Below, piece after piece: positions 39,901-52,199 of a stretch of 64,000 bases of DNA. Source of the DNA: Isoetes taiwanensis. Lineage: Eukaryota; Streptophyta; Lycopodiopsida; Isoetales; Isoetaceae. The stretch is taken from positions 18,991,600-19,055,599 of the forward strand of contig JAJEKV010000013.1 in NCBI GenBank assembly GCA_021234155.1, given 5' to 3'. Each line of letters begins with the position of its first letter. Within the stretch, counting starts at the first letter, position 1. The translations under genes and the position numbers were made by a program. Under the pieces are notes generated by a model, which was not told where the DNA came from, searched no databases, and saw only the letters and a program-made list of their open reading frames with translations.

Positions 39901-42040
39901 CAATTCTGCTTTATGTTATGTCCATGATCATAGTGCCCATACTATTATATAATGTACATATAATCAAGGTAATGTTCATACTCAAGTTATTATCATGTTC
40001 ACAAGATAGGCATAGAAAAGAGAGCATTGTGTTAAATTGTTGAAGTAAACAATGGAAGCCAAACACTATGAGAAACACACAGCATGAAAATATGTTCACA
40101 GAAGCCGCCATCCTTCTTCACACTAATTCAAGCCGATTAACGCCGACGCCTCCTTTTCCACTTGAATTGGGAATTCCATTGTTGACAATTAGTGATGCTA
40201 ATGACTGCGACAATGTGAAGAATGCTATCAATGTGAAGAAAGTTAAGTGGACGACATAAATCGCCAAAAAAATTACAAGAAAAAACAACATACTATGAAG
40301 GTTCTTCATCTTCCTCGCCACTGGCCGTCTCTGAATCCTCTGATGATCAATGTTCTTTTCATCAAACTTTTGTGAAACACTTTCTAATGCGTGATAGACG
40401 AGAGTTTTACATGTTCCACTTGGGCCATGACGTTGTCCAATCCATAGCGCTGACGAGACAAAATGCGTGATGCCACCAATGCCGAACTCGCGGCTAATTA
40501 AGAGAGTCCAATACCAAGCCTTCTGACTAAAATTTCACAATAAACTCCAAGTGAAAGAAATGGACTCAAAGTGGGATTTCTGTGTCAAAGCGAGTAGACC
40601 TTTGTCAGATGTTTATCGCTCTTCCATGGAAGAAAATGGACAAGAGATTGCTTTCGGAGATTGAAAGACGCTTGTCTGAAATGGAAAAATATTAATATAA
40701 CATGAAACCGATGAGAAAACTTAAGATAAACATAAAATAAATATAGTTACGAAAGAAGATAGCCGGTAATGCACCAGATAAAATTGAAGACTTGTTTTGA
40801 GTACCTAACATTACTCAATGCTACCCTTTCTTGGACTATACATGCTTACCAGCAACACGCTGTTTGTGAACTTCAATTCCTCGCCATTCATAACCCAAAA
40901 AGCAGCATCCCGATGCAAGTAGTAAGTTCTAAAGTGTACTCCCAAGATTTGTTCTGCTCTCCTTCTCCACTATTATTCTGTTTGTTCAACCGAAGAAATG
41001 GAGACCAACCAGTTATCATCATCAAGGCACAACGCCGAATCTGGTAAAGAGGGCTTGGATGTTAGCAGTTAGAGACATTCCATTTATAGTCTCAAAAATC
41101 TTCCCGTGATGACATGTTATTTGTAGGGAAATCAATAATTATTAACTCAAACCCCCAATCCCCCACAAGCATTTCACCTCCTCTTTGTACTCATGCAACT
41201 TCTACATTTCTTTTGCAAATTCTAACATTTCGAAAAATGAGCTCTTACCTTTCTTTGAATATTGTTCTCAATGGATAGAAAATGTCTCCACAATGCACCC
41301 GGGTTAAGGTTTTAAACACCTTGGCAATGTCAAAATGTTGGACATCCTCCTCTTCCGGTAGCCTCGATACAATCCAATCAATTGTCGCAAAAAGAGTCGC
41401 TTACACGTTCAAGAAAGTGTCACATGAGTCAAGATCTATATTCGCATGAATGCAAAAATAAGTAAAATTTAAGTACCGTGACGCCAGACTTCCTCTTGAT
41501 TTTTTCTCTTTCTTTTTCACATCTCTTTTATCGATTGGAGCCATTCCCAAATCCCTCTTTTTTATCTTTTTTCACTAGAACTACTTTGATCTGAGCTTTG
41601 AAACTTTTTACATTTGCTCATACCTCCTCCTCACTTTAATGGATATTTCCTATTCAGCAAAAATCTATCCAATACATTGCCTTTTGAGCTTCATAATCAC
41701 TTAAACCACTCTAGCCTATCCTAAGTTCCCTCTTTGAGCATGGAATTTCATTCCAGGATCTCCAACATTCCAATTCAAGCAGATTTGCCAAAAAAATTTC
41801 AAATCGTAGAAGGTGTTTGTAATATCCAAGAAGATTGGGGAATGGGTCTAAACAAGGTTGTGTCCCAGAGCCTGGTATGGTAACTTTCAGCATTTTAGAA
41901 TGCACTGCACTGCAGGTGCCTGACGCATAGGGAATAAAAAAAATGTATTGTTTTTAAAGTCAATTTTGTGTAGTTTTCAATACAAGTACCAGTAGTTATT
42001 TTATAGTTTTGTAGTATTTTAAAAGGTATTGCAAGTATTT
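36910..42040. other. No gene recognised
   Basis: About 5 kb of A/T-rich sequence with only short, unsupported open frames (the longest, 37,800-38,330, is Phe/Ser-rich and shows no family). No transposon ends found. It could hold host introns or intergenic DNA. Confidence 0.35.
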
Positions 42041-42369
42041 TATAAGTATTTTATAGGCACGGCACGATTTTGTAATGGTAACAACACTTTTTAACGTGAT
42101 TGAGTTTTTTCGACGCAAAACCTGAGGTATATTTACGAGGTATGATAATGCAAATATTTACAAGCACTCTCGCATGTACGTAAGTACGCAACAACATCGG
42201 GCTCTCATTGGAGATTTCAAATCGATGTTGCGAATCTCGACGATGGCGGATCATGGCGCCATACTCGGGCGCCACCTTCATCTTACACTTTAACCTAACT
42301 AGGTTTATTCGGTGATCAGGCTCGACATCCGAGTAAGCAGGTAAGGTATCACATTCCACCTTGACCTGA

Positions 42370-44700
42370 TTGTTTGGGTCCCATCATCCTTCTCCGAAGA
42401 CATTTTCGATCCCGTCAACCTATTTTCCCTTTTCTCGCCATTCACAACCTTCTTTCCGACCCCAATCATCTCTCACATCCACGCCCCTCTTCGTACTTCA
42501 TATCTCCCGGCACACGGCCTCTAATCGATCACCGGACGGATTATCTCCAATGCACTCCTTACAACATTTTCTTTCATGCCTCTAAACCCTCAAGAGCAAA
42601 ACAGCTTCGCCGAATTACAGAACAATAAGGGGATCTTTGCTCCACCACTTTGTGAGTTCACTACATTCGCTCCTGGCCAGAGTGCCTAAAAAATGCTTTC
42701 TTGCACTTCCTCTTCCCCTTATCCTTGGATGGTGAGGTTTCATGAATGCAAACTCAAGCAACTCATTTGTCCCGAGACAACAACCTTTAAGGAGGACAAT
42801 GCAATCAAACAAGACATTTTGACGATGAAGAAACATAATCCACCGACTCACCGGCCATAGCAGAGGTATTGATTCGAACCTTAACTCTCAAATACTCACG
42901 CTTTGAGTTCTTGCCCACGATGCTGTTATTTGCTGGACCAAAAAAGGAAGGAATTGTTTTAGGAATGCATTCGGAACAAATTGTGCACCCTAAATCCATC
43001 CAAATTTCCCATGCCCATCGACCCGCTTCTTATTTTATCATTGAATTTTTGCCTCGAACAAGCGCTTCAACACATTCTTCCTTAAAAATGGCATCTCACT
43101 CATCTGGATTTAGGATCAAATTTCAAAAAATGGTTCCATCAATTTCGATCCTCGCCTTATCCAGCCCCTCGATGTATACATACGTACTTATAACCATCTC
43201 TTTCTATGACTTCTAACCGTATTCTCGGGAGCCCTCGACCGCTTCAAACAATTTTTCTAATTGAGTTCGTCTTCGTAATCTAGACCACAGTTCCTACTGC
43301 CTTCTATGCAATGATTCTGCCAATTCCACTCGGAACTTACCTTCCGGTGACATGTTTGGGACCTAATTTCACCTGCTCCTAAGGTGGAATGGATTGCCTC
43401 CCTCGCTTGTCTCTCGTAGTGCAGGAAGCTGTGGCTGAGTGACGTAAATGTGACACTGCCACGACCAAGAAAATATTTCTGTCAGATGCCTCTAAGCTCG
43501 ACCTCTGCCTCCAACATCGTGGTAATACTAATGGTGGAATTTAAGAGGATCCTAAGAAGACAAATCATTACAGAAATTGCAATGGCCAAATAAGAACCGG
43601 AGGAAAGATTCCAAAAACCGAGGAACGAAGCGCCCGTGGGACCACTCTGATGTATTATGCTAAATATGGTTCGACTACCAAAGGTGTCTTTCAACATATC
43701 TGGACACAAAACCCCGATAAGCACAAACCCCCGTCATACAATACTACAATACCTACAAAACTACGCATTGTGGCAAGAAGGATCAAAGTCCCTGAGGTAA
43801 TACTGACTTACACCCTTCAGGATACAAGTCTTCTGTTACTCCCTTCCTGTGGTAGAAGAGGATTTTTAATTGCCCAAGCCTGGAACCTCAGTGGGAGAAA
43901 GAAATATCTCCCCATAATATGTAAATGGAGAGAGGAATTTATCTCCTATTCTCATGAAAACAGATTTCAAGTCTTGCTAGACTTTTCACCAAACATGTCC
44001 GAAGATGACAATAGTGGGCTCCCCACTCCAAAGGGGAAAGGAAGGACTTTTGACCAGCTGCATGACTCACCTTGATCAAGTGAAACCCAAACTATGTACC
44101 AATGACAGTTCTGAACGCTACTACCACCAACATCTTCACTTGCATGAAGGACCGGATTGCTGGTCTCTTGCGGGCTGACCCTAGCTTCAACCACATATCA
44201 CTATCTTGCTAAATCTGATTCGGTGATTCCCCTTCAAATGTATACTCCCTTTACCTTAAATGTATATAAATATGGTAAATCCAATGTTGATCCGTAAGTA
44301 ATTGTAGAGGAAGCAAGTGGATGCCAGCTCTTCAATCGAGAGCGAGGCCCGTGACAAGGACAACACAAAATGGAAATGAGGTGACAATGAGCAAACTGTA
44401 AGTGATCACAGGTTCCCACAATCTAACTTGCAATCCATGGAGGAGCCGAAATCTAAATCCTTCCCACACAAATTTCCTTCCTGTTGTGTGGGAATTGGAG
44501 TCTGGAAATTCCTTCGACATGCACTTACTTCTCCTACCGAATGTGTAGACATGGTCCAATCAACCTATCAACACCGAATCAATATTGAATCGCCTACAAA
44601 GCTTAAAACAAACTTAGATGCCATGGAATCTTCTCAGCCCAACCTAGCAGATGTGATTATTTCGCATCAGAGGATATTCCACCATGCTCTCTACATGATA
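42370..44700 (+). other. Possible LINE ORF1 region, unreadable
   Basis: Lies directly upstream of the L1 ORF2 start. A series of frame-shifted plus-strand fragments (for example NNKGIFAPPLCEFTTFAPGQ at about 42,630 and MYYAKYGSTTKGVFQHIWTQ at 43,650) could be the gag-like ORF1, but no zinc knuckle or DUF4283-type block can be read with confidence. Confidence 0.25.
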
Positions 44701-44860
44701 TCTCCAACACATCCTTAAGATCTTGGAAAAAGAAACCAAAGGTGAATCTATCTAAATCCCTCAGTGAAAATCTTCCCCATTTTACCCAGGGTACTCACCT
44801 TATGTTATGAAACTCACCTCATCGGGCTTTGCCCCTTTCTACCGATTCTTCCCTCCAATG

Positions 44861-46957
44861 AGGATATTAACTTGGAATCTTAGAGGGCTAGTAAAGGGCC
44901 AAACCAAAAGGAGGCTTTTATTGCTTCTAGGGAATTCAAGCAGTATTACTATCATGATCCATAATCATAGACTCCAAATTAGAGCTCGCCAATTTGGGGG
45001 GAGTGGATCACTGCATGGCCTCTTGCTATCCCCAGGAAGGCACTGGGGAATTGCTACCTTCTTGGCATAACCAGAAGCTCATCAATACTCACATCACCAT
45101 CCCATCCAAGATGCTTTTGTGTCATTTACATATCAAGGATCAGCCATAAAGGCCTTTATAAACATTTATGCTTCTACCTAATCTCATGAAAGAGAACCCA
45201 GGGTCGATAAGAGGGTGGATGAGTCACAAAGAAAATATTTACGGTCTGATCGGCCATCGGGGACTCTAATACCCCCATAGTGATACATGAAGCTTGGCAA
45301 CAAGATACATGTCCAAAATGAAAGGCACTCTGGGGAGAATTGGCTCATCGATCAAGACCTCATTTACATACCTTCCTCAAATACAAATTTTCTGGAAGTG
45401 TCATGAGGAAAGGAGATCAACTAACTTCGTATGTCGATGATTTATATGCATACTCGCTACTTGGTTAGGACAATCAAGATGTAGGATCAAGACATTGGCA
45501 AGACAATTCTCTTAACTGACGCCTTCTTCATTTTCTAGACATTAAAGACTGGGTTTCCTAGCCCCAAAGGTTAAATACCCTTCAAGTTTACTTCCAGAAA
45601 TCCTTTTGTCAAGATTTTACCTTCTTGCATATTTGTTCTCCTAAGATTGGCCAAAGATCAATTCATGAGGTGAGCTTTTAATGACAAGATGAAGAAGGTT
45701 AAAATTGGGTTAAACAATGGAGCAAAAGGATTTAATTCTAAAAGAGGAAAAAGCTATTAAAACGAAGTCCGGCCGAAATGATTAAAGAGGTCAGATCTCA
45801 CATTGAGCAATAATCCCACTGAGGATGCTTTGTATGTAAAGAGGAATCCCTAGAAAAGTTCTTATGAAACCCTAGAGGCCCACTAAATGAGGTACGCTTA
45901 TTAGGAGCAAGATTAAAATGGTAACCAACACCAGAGAGCTCCAAATTGTTCTTCGAATAGCAAGTAATAGGCAAACTAACAATCACACAATAAATTCAAT
46001 CTACCAAGGAGTTATAATAACGATGAAACCTGAATACACAATTTCTCATAAGCTCCACATCATCTCTTTACAGCAGGTTTGTGAGGAGCAAAAATTCAAG
46101 AGGGTCTTGGATTATTGGTCCTCCAATCGAGTCATGAGGATGATTGACTTGACCCCTCGAACTCCCCGAGATATTGAGACCAAAAAGATGAAACATGGCA
46201 AAAGTCCAAAGAGGAATAGATGTTTCGTAATTTTGTGAATTTCAATAATCATGAAGGAAGATATTGTCCGCCATCCAAGGATTTGAAAGCCAAATCCATC
46301 TTCCTATTTATAATGTAAGTGTGATTTCCTTATTCCCAAAACTCCATTCCCCCTCAAGACTATTAATGAATAGCCTGTTTCTTTACCACCACCTTTGTAT
46401 AAGCCGGTGGCCAAAATCATTATTGGTAGAATTGTAGGTGTATCTCCATTATTAGGTTAAACTTCATTTAATCATTTTCTCACCTGAGCCAGGATCTATC
46501 CCGACAACTCATGAAGAAAATTTCATTGGAACAACAATCAAGCGTGACCAGTGCTTCTAAATCTTCTAGACTTCAGTAGAGATGGACATACATGATTGTA
46601 TTCCCGGGATTTTAGAGAAGTTTCTCCATCACATTGGTGTTCAATCTTTTCACTAATCTCATTACAGTATAAAAATGTTTACTTTTTGTGTTCATCAATG
46701 GAACACCTTATTTTGGTCCAAGAGGATACAGGGCCTCGTCCCTCACTCTATTTAATTAGCTGTCGCCGCTGAAATTCTTACTGCGGCGATGGTGCTAGTT
46801 TATCAAGAAAGAGGCCGAACCATGCCCAAAATGCCCGACCGATAAACACCTCGGCCCATATCCTCCTGGTCAATATGCGTGATGATACCTTTATTATGAC
46901 TAAAGCGTAGAAGAAGCCGCCGGACAATCTGATGGACCGCATCACCAAGTTTGGTGC
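44861..46957 (+). pseudogene. L1 LINE ORF2: endonuclease and RT, 5' part
   Basis: Plant L1 ORF2 starting MRILTWNLRGLVKGQTKRRL at 44,861 (the MKILSWNVRGL endonuclease start). Further endonuclease blocks: LLCHLHIKDQ and FINIYAST (FVNIYAPT) near 45,115-45,180. The RT is read through frameshifts: VLDYWSSNRVMRMIDLTP, LPPPLYKPVAKIIIGRI at about 46,395 (LCNVLYKIVAKIIANRL), DIHDCIPGILEKF, FVFINGTPYF at about 46,700, AAEILTAAMVL, and MRDDTFIMTKA near 46,870 (YADDT). DDT is kept. The copy is cut at about 46,957 by the gypsy LTR and continues at 55,848. Confidence 0.85.
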
Positions 46958-48522
46958 TAACCAGAGGGGATTTCGTATCCGGAATGATGGAGTATTGGTA
47001 TTTTTGAAGATTCTTAACCGCTTTTCTCAAGCATATTTGCGATAATTTATATGCTTTAGGGAAATCTGGTATTTTTGTGAAGAACTCCGATAAGAAGAGT
47101 AACTGTGATGCTACATGTTTTGAAAGGTCAAGACCTTCCATCATGGAAGTACGGGCAACTTGAATAGGATCAAGACTCAAAAGTGGGACGCCAATATGCC
47201 TATGGAATTATGCAAGGACACGATGAAGAAGCCGTGTAGTGATTAGCGTAACCTGAATTGCAAGCTTTGCATTTTGAAGGTCTTTGGAATGTATTAGGTT
47301 AGATGGCGGTGGGAGGTTTTCCTAAAACCTCACTGCATGCAGGTTTTAGTCCTAGCTGAGTAATACCACATTGCATTCGAAGTATTAGTGAGATATGTTT
47401 GATGCAAAAGATGTGGGATCTAGATACTATGGCACAAAGTTGAGGGAAAGAAGATCATGTATTCAATTTCACAAACTAAGGGTGTGGAATTAGATGATGA
47501 TCTCAGAAGATATGACATGTTTATGAAGCAAGCAAATTATGGAATTTGAATTTATGACTGCTAAAAGAGTGTTCTAAGCAAAGACTAGTGAGGAAGATGA
47601 AGATGATCAGCATTATAAGGGATTGGACGATGTTACAAGAGGCGACATATATGAATAACGGAAACAAACAAGTGGAAGGCGCACGGCAAAGACAATTAAG
47701 GTTGTAGCTGCTTCTAGTTAGAATGCAAGTCACGGAATATGAGGAATTAAATATGTAGAAGTTGAAAGGAAAAATGATAGACTGGAGCCGATGTGGGCAA
47801 ATGGTGAGAAAAACCTAAACGCGACGTTTAAGAAAGGAGATGGAGCAGCAATGATGGAGAGAAGTTGGATTGCGACATTGGCGAAGAGGAGACCAACCGT
47901 GGCATAGGGAGGGGCACTGTGAGGGCAACAACCTATTCTATCCAAATTCAGCCTCAGGTCAATATTAAAGCAGCCTATAAATCAAGATGTGGGAGCACTA
48001 TAAATTGGCCCTTATCTTCAACAACAAGGAAGCATGTGTATAACGTTGAAGAAAATCATGATTTAGGTGACAACACACCTGAAATGATCAAGTAGGTATT
48101 TGAAATTGTTATTTTTCTGGATTTCATTAAGTTCTGAGATGAATGGATGTATTTGAAGGGCATTGTTCCTATTACTATTATGAAGATTCATAGTGGACCA
48201 GCTTGCTTTTATCATTGTCTTTATTGGTTTACTTTTGAATCAAGTTTGTTATATTGCTATTATTTTTGAAGATCTCAATGTTATCAATGTTATAAAAAGA
48301 TACCGGAATATGATGCTCATTTCAGATGGCTTTACAAGTTGCAATTCCTCTTAACAAGCATTGGTCAATTTGGAGTTTAGCATAAGGTGTTGTATGATCC
48401 ATTATGAATTCTTGTTGTGAATGAAGTATACTATCTTGCCGCTGGTTATTGTGTCTGTTATTTGCTCCATGCATCGGGCCAGGAGCCCGTTATTGTTTCT
48501 AGATTTTGTTGACCTATTGTTA
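46958..48522 (+). repeat. Left LTR of nested gypsy
   Basis: Aligned with 54,275-55,847 over the full length, for example GGGGATTTCGTATCC/GGGGATTTGGTATCC at the start, GGTTTTAGTCCTAGCT, GGGATTGGACGATGTTACAA in the middle, and CTGGTTATTGTGTCTG, TTGTTTCTAGATTTTGTTG at the end. The divergence is high (many indels), indicating an old insertion. Confidence 0.85.
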
Positions 48523-48526
48523 TATT

Positions 48527-48546
48527 TTGGCGCTTGCCGAGAATCG
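48527..48546 (+). other. Primer-binding site of nested gypsy
   Basis: TTGGCGCTTGCCGAGAATCG just after the LTR resembles the TGGCGCCGTTGCCGGGGAT motif used by Athila- and Tat-type gypsy elements, with one 2-base gap and a few substitutions. Confidence 0.65.
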
Positions 48547-48649
48547 TCATCGCATGAGTGGAAGAAATTAGAGACGACAAAAGAGGTCAAGACCGAATAA
48601 AGCCGCCAGCCTATAATCGATCCTAACATTCCATGTTTTATACCCGGCC

Positions 48650-50330
48650 AAATGTGAAGCTCTAAAGGAGGAGAATGACAAGAGGAAAGAGCATCAAAAC
48701 TAAGATCGTGAGCAACGCCTAAGAAGAGAGCATTATCAAGAACCTAATCTTTAGAATCTATCGTAAGTTTGAGTCCTAAAATTGAAATCTAGTTTGGATA
48801 TCAAGAAGGCAACACAACAACCGTACCGTAGTTATAATTCCAAACTCTTCAAGTTCGAGTTTAGTAGTATCTATTTCTTCGATATGCAAGGCGCTCTCAA
48901 AGAACAACAAAGGCAACACTTAATGCCATCCAACATTTTCTCGCCTTTGGCTGTATGGATGCCGACCGCGATGCGCAATCATTTCTAATGCAATCATGGA
49001 AGCGCCAATCGTGAGGATAATGATCAAGAGAAGATGAGGTTTTTCCAAAATGACACTCAAAGATGCATGCTAGTGAGAATGGTACCGCCAATAAATCCAC
49101 CCTGTACTCCTTTCCACACTTTGTGCTGGAGTTAGAAACAGCATTTTGAATGCTTTCGTAATCTGCGGGATATGCTCTCAACGAGGAGTGATGAATTGTC
49201 ATATCAAGTTGTCAGCCAATCCAGAGTTTGCAGAAGTTATATTAATGATTTCAAGATTATGGCAAAGAAAGATCCCAAACCATCCTCGATGAAGACCGGG
49301 GTGGAGATATTTTACAAACGGATTTCCACCTGAGCATTGTTTTATACAAAGGCAAACTCCTCTTAAATTAGAGGATGCCATAAAGATTGCTTCAAAATTG
49401 GAGCATTAAGCTCAACATGGCTCAAGTATTACCAACCCGAGTAGTGATGCCACGTTCTTGGAGGTGCCGCAATTTCCATCACACTGGGTGCGGCATCAAG
49501 TCCTATGGAGCCTTCTTTTCTCTCCTTATGCCGCTCGGGTTTTCCGCAGAAACACATTGATTCCTCGGAGTAATGGATTATAGTAAGTCAGCAATTGGGT
49601 AGCCACCGCATGAATCTCAAACGATTCCAAGAGTGTTTGTCAAGGTGAAAGAGGATTTAGCGAGGCATTGACAAAGCAAATGACTCAATCGGCACTGAAT
49701 TAAGCTCGAGGTGTTGGTCGCTTCCCTCACCTTCAAAAAACGTGAAAGCACACATCCGGGTGTGTAAAGTGCAGCGGATATGGCCACCTCCCCATCGTAT
49801 CGTGCAACTCCGCCTGGTCTCCGTTATAGTCTCTTGTCAAAATTCAGGCGGTGACTCTGAATCATAAGATCAAGATTGTTTCTATTTGAAGAATAGAGTG
49901 CCTGCAAAATGCACTCAATCAACCTATCAAGTGCAACCCATGTATGGAGCTTATAATTCTGCTTTTGCAGATCCTGCGTAAACAATCACAGGTCGAGAGG
50001 GCGGCGACATATTCCATTGTACAATGTTATCGATGTGTGAGATGGGCTTTATGGCCCCATTGTCCTAACCCAAGGAAGTCTCAGGGAATTTCAGCCTATT
50101 TGTGGCATATGCCAACACGTAATGGCACTCCCCGAGAATTGTCCTACGACAAATTGGAGGTCAAGAAGAATATCAAATTTAAGGAGTCAGAAGTGGATTC
50201 GAGCAATCTTTGTGGATATACTAAGACCAACCATACCAAGATATGGTGGAGACAAGACATCAACTATCAAAGAGACGAGAACAAGAATGCTGCCGCTATC
50301 ACCATTATTCCAGTTTAATTTTCAGAACAA
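48650..50330 (+). pseudogene. Nested gypsy gag
   Basis: Capsid region in broken frames (AKKDPKPSSMKTGVEIFYKR at about 49,260). Then zinc-knuckle relics: CVKCSGYGHLPIVSC at about 49,770, CYRCVRWALWPHCPN at about 50,028 (second knuckle, His lost), and ICGICQHVMALPENC at about 50,095. Two to three knuckles in series are unusual compared with the single one of the chromovirus at 14.4 kb. Confidence 0.65.
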
Positions 50331-50639
50331 TGTTCTGACAAGGCTTGTTTCTTCAGACCTCAAGATGATGTAGAAGACCAAGCTTATATTTCTGACCAGC
50401 AAGACATCCCCTCGCCTCGGAATGTAAAGAATATTATTGATGCTGAATTTGCCCTCATGCATTGGAAGGAATCCACACGTAAGAAAAAAACAAGTATAAA
50501 AGGGTTTTGGAAGATGGAATCGCGTAATCAGGCGATTTTTTGAAGGATTGGAGAATCAACATCCACTTTGACTTTGGCCGCTATTACAAGTTGCACCGCA
50601 GGGAAGGCTCTACATCGCCTCAAGGGTCACAAGTGAGGT

Positions 50640-50800
50640 CGCTAGAATTGAGTTTGGCCTGGCCATTGCATATGAAGTTTCACCATGTATTGCTGACGGA
50701 GATAAATGGCCAATTGATTCGTGAGCGCACTATAGATGGAGGTTCCTAACAACATTATCCTGGAGGGATGTCATGAAGAAATTGAGTCGGGCATTGCCCC
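50640..50800 (+). pseudogene. Nested gypsy protease relic
   Basis: INGQLIRERTIDGGS reads like the protease strand preceding the active site (INGKPVRRVLIDGGSSVNIL), with DGGS in place of D(T/S)GA, as in Tat-like elements. It is followed immediately by a stop. Confidence 0.5.
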
Positions 50801-51639
50801 TCGTGGTATTTCATGGTAAGAATGGCGATCAACGATTTTAGTGAGGCCCCCTTGGGGATGATTATTGTGTGCAAAAGTATACGGTATTGGTATTCTATGT
50901 TGATTATGTAATTCATGTGATGACCCATGGAAATTTCACCTTATCCATCTTGCTTTGGACGTTCTTGGTTATTGCAAGCATCTCATGGCAAGCGATTAGC
51001 TCCACTGACTCTAAATTGGAGATGGCAACAATGTGGTTCGAGGCAAGTCTTACTTTCATCCTAATACATTGATGCCTGCTTGCAAAGAACACCCAGGATA
51101 ACGAGTAGTGACAAGGTTCCGATTCAAGTGAAGAAGACCTCGAAGCCTCCGACGAGATATTGATGCCACATATAAAAGGGAGGATTATATGAAGTTGCGA
51201 GGTCTAATCTTATCAAGTCGACACATCAAGTGTTGATCTTCAAGAAATGGCTGTCCGAACGTCACGGTCCCATGTCCCAACCGTGCCAATCTGGCGGTTT
51301 TAACCCGCCAAATTCACCAAATCGCCAGCCTGCCAACCTAAACCGTACAAACCGCGACAAGAAACCAGCAACCTATAGAGAAGCTTTATCGAGCCCAAGA
51401 TTGCAAGATCTGAATTTAGGCATGAGGCGGAACCTAGGATTATCGTAAACCTCATATTGAGGGATGAGAGCGAGATTAACTTTTAAGAGTTCCGATATCT
51501 TTTGCTGGAGTTATAATGGAAATGGTTGGCATTATCCTCAACTTTGTGTTCATCGCATTCCATTGCGGCGAGACGCTATTCCCAGACGCCACAACCTATA
51601 GAATGAATCCGGCGGCTCGGTCAAAGAAGGAGGAAATTG

Positions 51640-52180
51640 ATAATCTTTAGATGCGAGTTGGCTGAACCAATTGAAACCGCTGAATGGCTATCTCTATAGT
51701 TGTTGTTCAAAAGAATTCAAATTTAGTATGTGATTTCCCGAAACTTAATCATGTCACTGTTAAAGATGGATTCCCTTTATTGCTGCATGGACTCTTTCAG
51801 ATAGATGCGGTCGGTCAGTGTTATTCTTTTCTTGGATGGCTATAGCGGCAATCAAGTTCAAAATAGCACCAAGATAGAGACAAAATCACTTTTGTCACCG
51901 AATCGGGGTCAAGTTGGCTATAAAGTCATGCTCTTCGCTTTATGCAATGCTCCAGCAACCTTTTCAACATTATGACAGCAGCCTTTCAAGATTATTTGAT
52001 TTCATCGAGATTTTTTTGGATGATCAGTTGTTTTTAGCTCTTACAATGACCACTTGAAGAAATTAAGAGCTTGTTTCCTTCGGCGGTGGAATATGGTGCA
52101 TTCCCTCTCTAACCCATTTAAATGTTCTCCCAAAAGTTGTCACATATATATTCTTCTAGTGCATCTGTTCCTCTCTCAGA
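51640..52180 (+). pseudogene. Nested gypsy reverse transcriptase
   Basis: CYSFLDGYSGNQVQNSTKIE (DGYSGYNQ block), YKVMLFALCNAPATFST (MPFGLCNAPATFQ block), and DHLKKLRACFLRRW followed by SLSNPFKC (LRxCGLxLNPxKC block) are plain. The metal-binding box is damaged; FFGXSVVF and the frames around 52,010 correspond to FLDDFCVF. Several frameshifts. Confidence 0.85.
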
Positions 52181-52199
52181 TGGGGCCATGTGAGGACCC

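Noticed and set aside
42051-42359. Minus-strand 102-codon ORF near a GGCGCC palindrome
   Set aside because: No family and no neighbouring signal; it might be part of an LTR but I could not find its pair.
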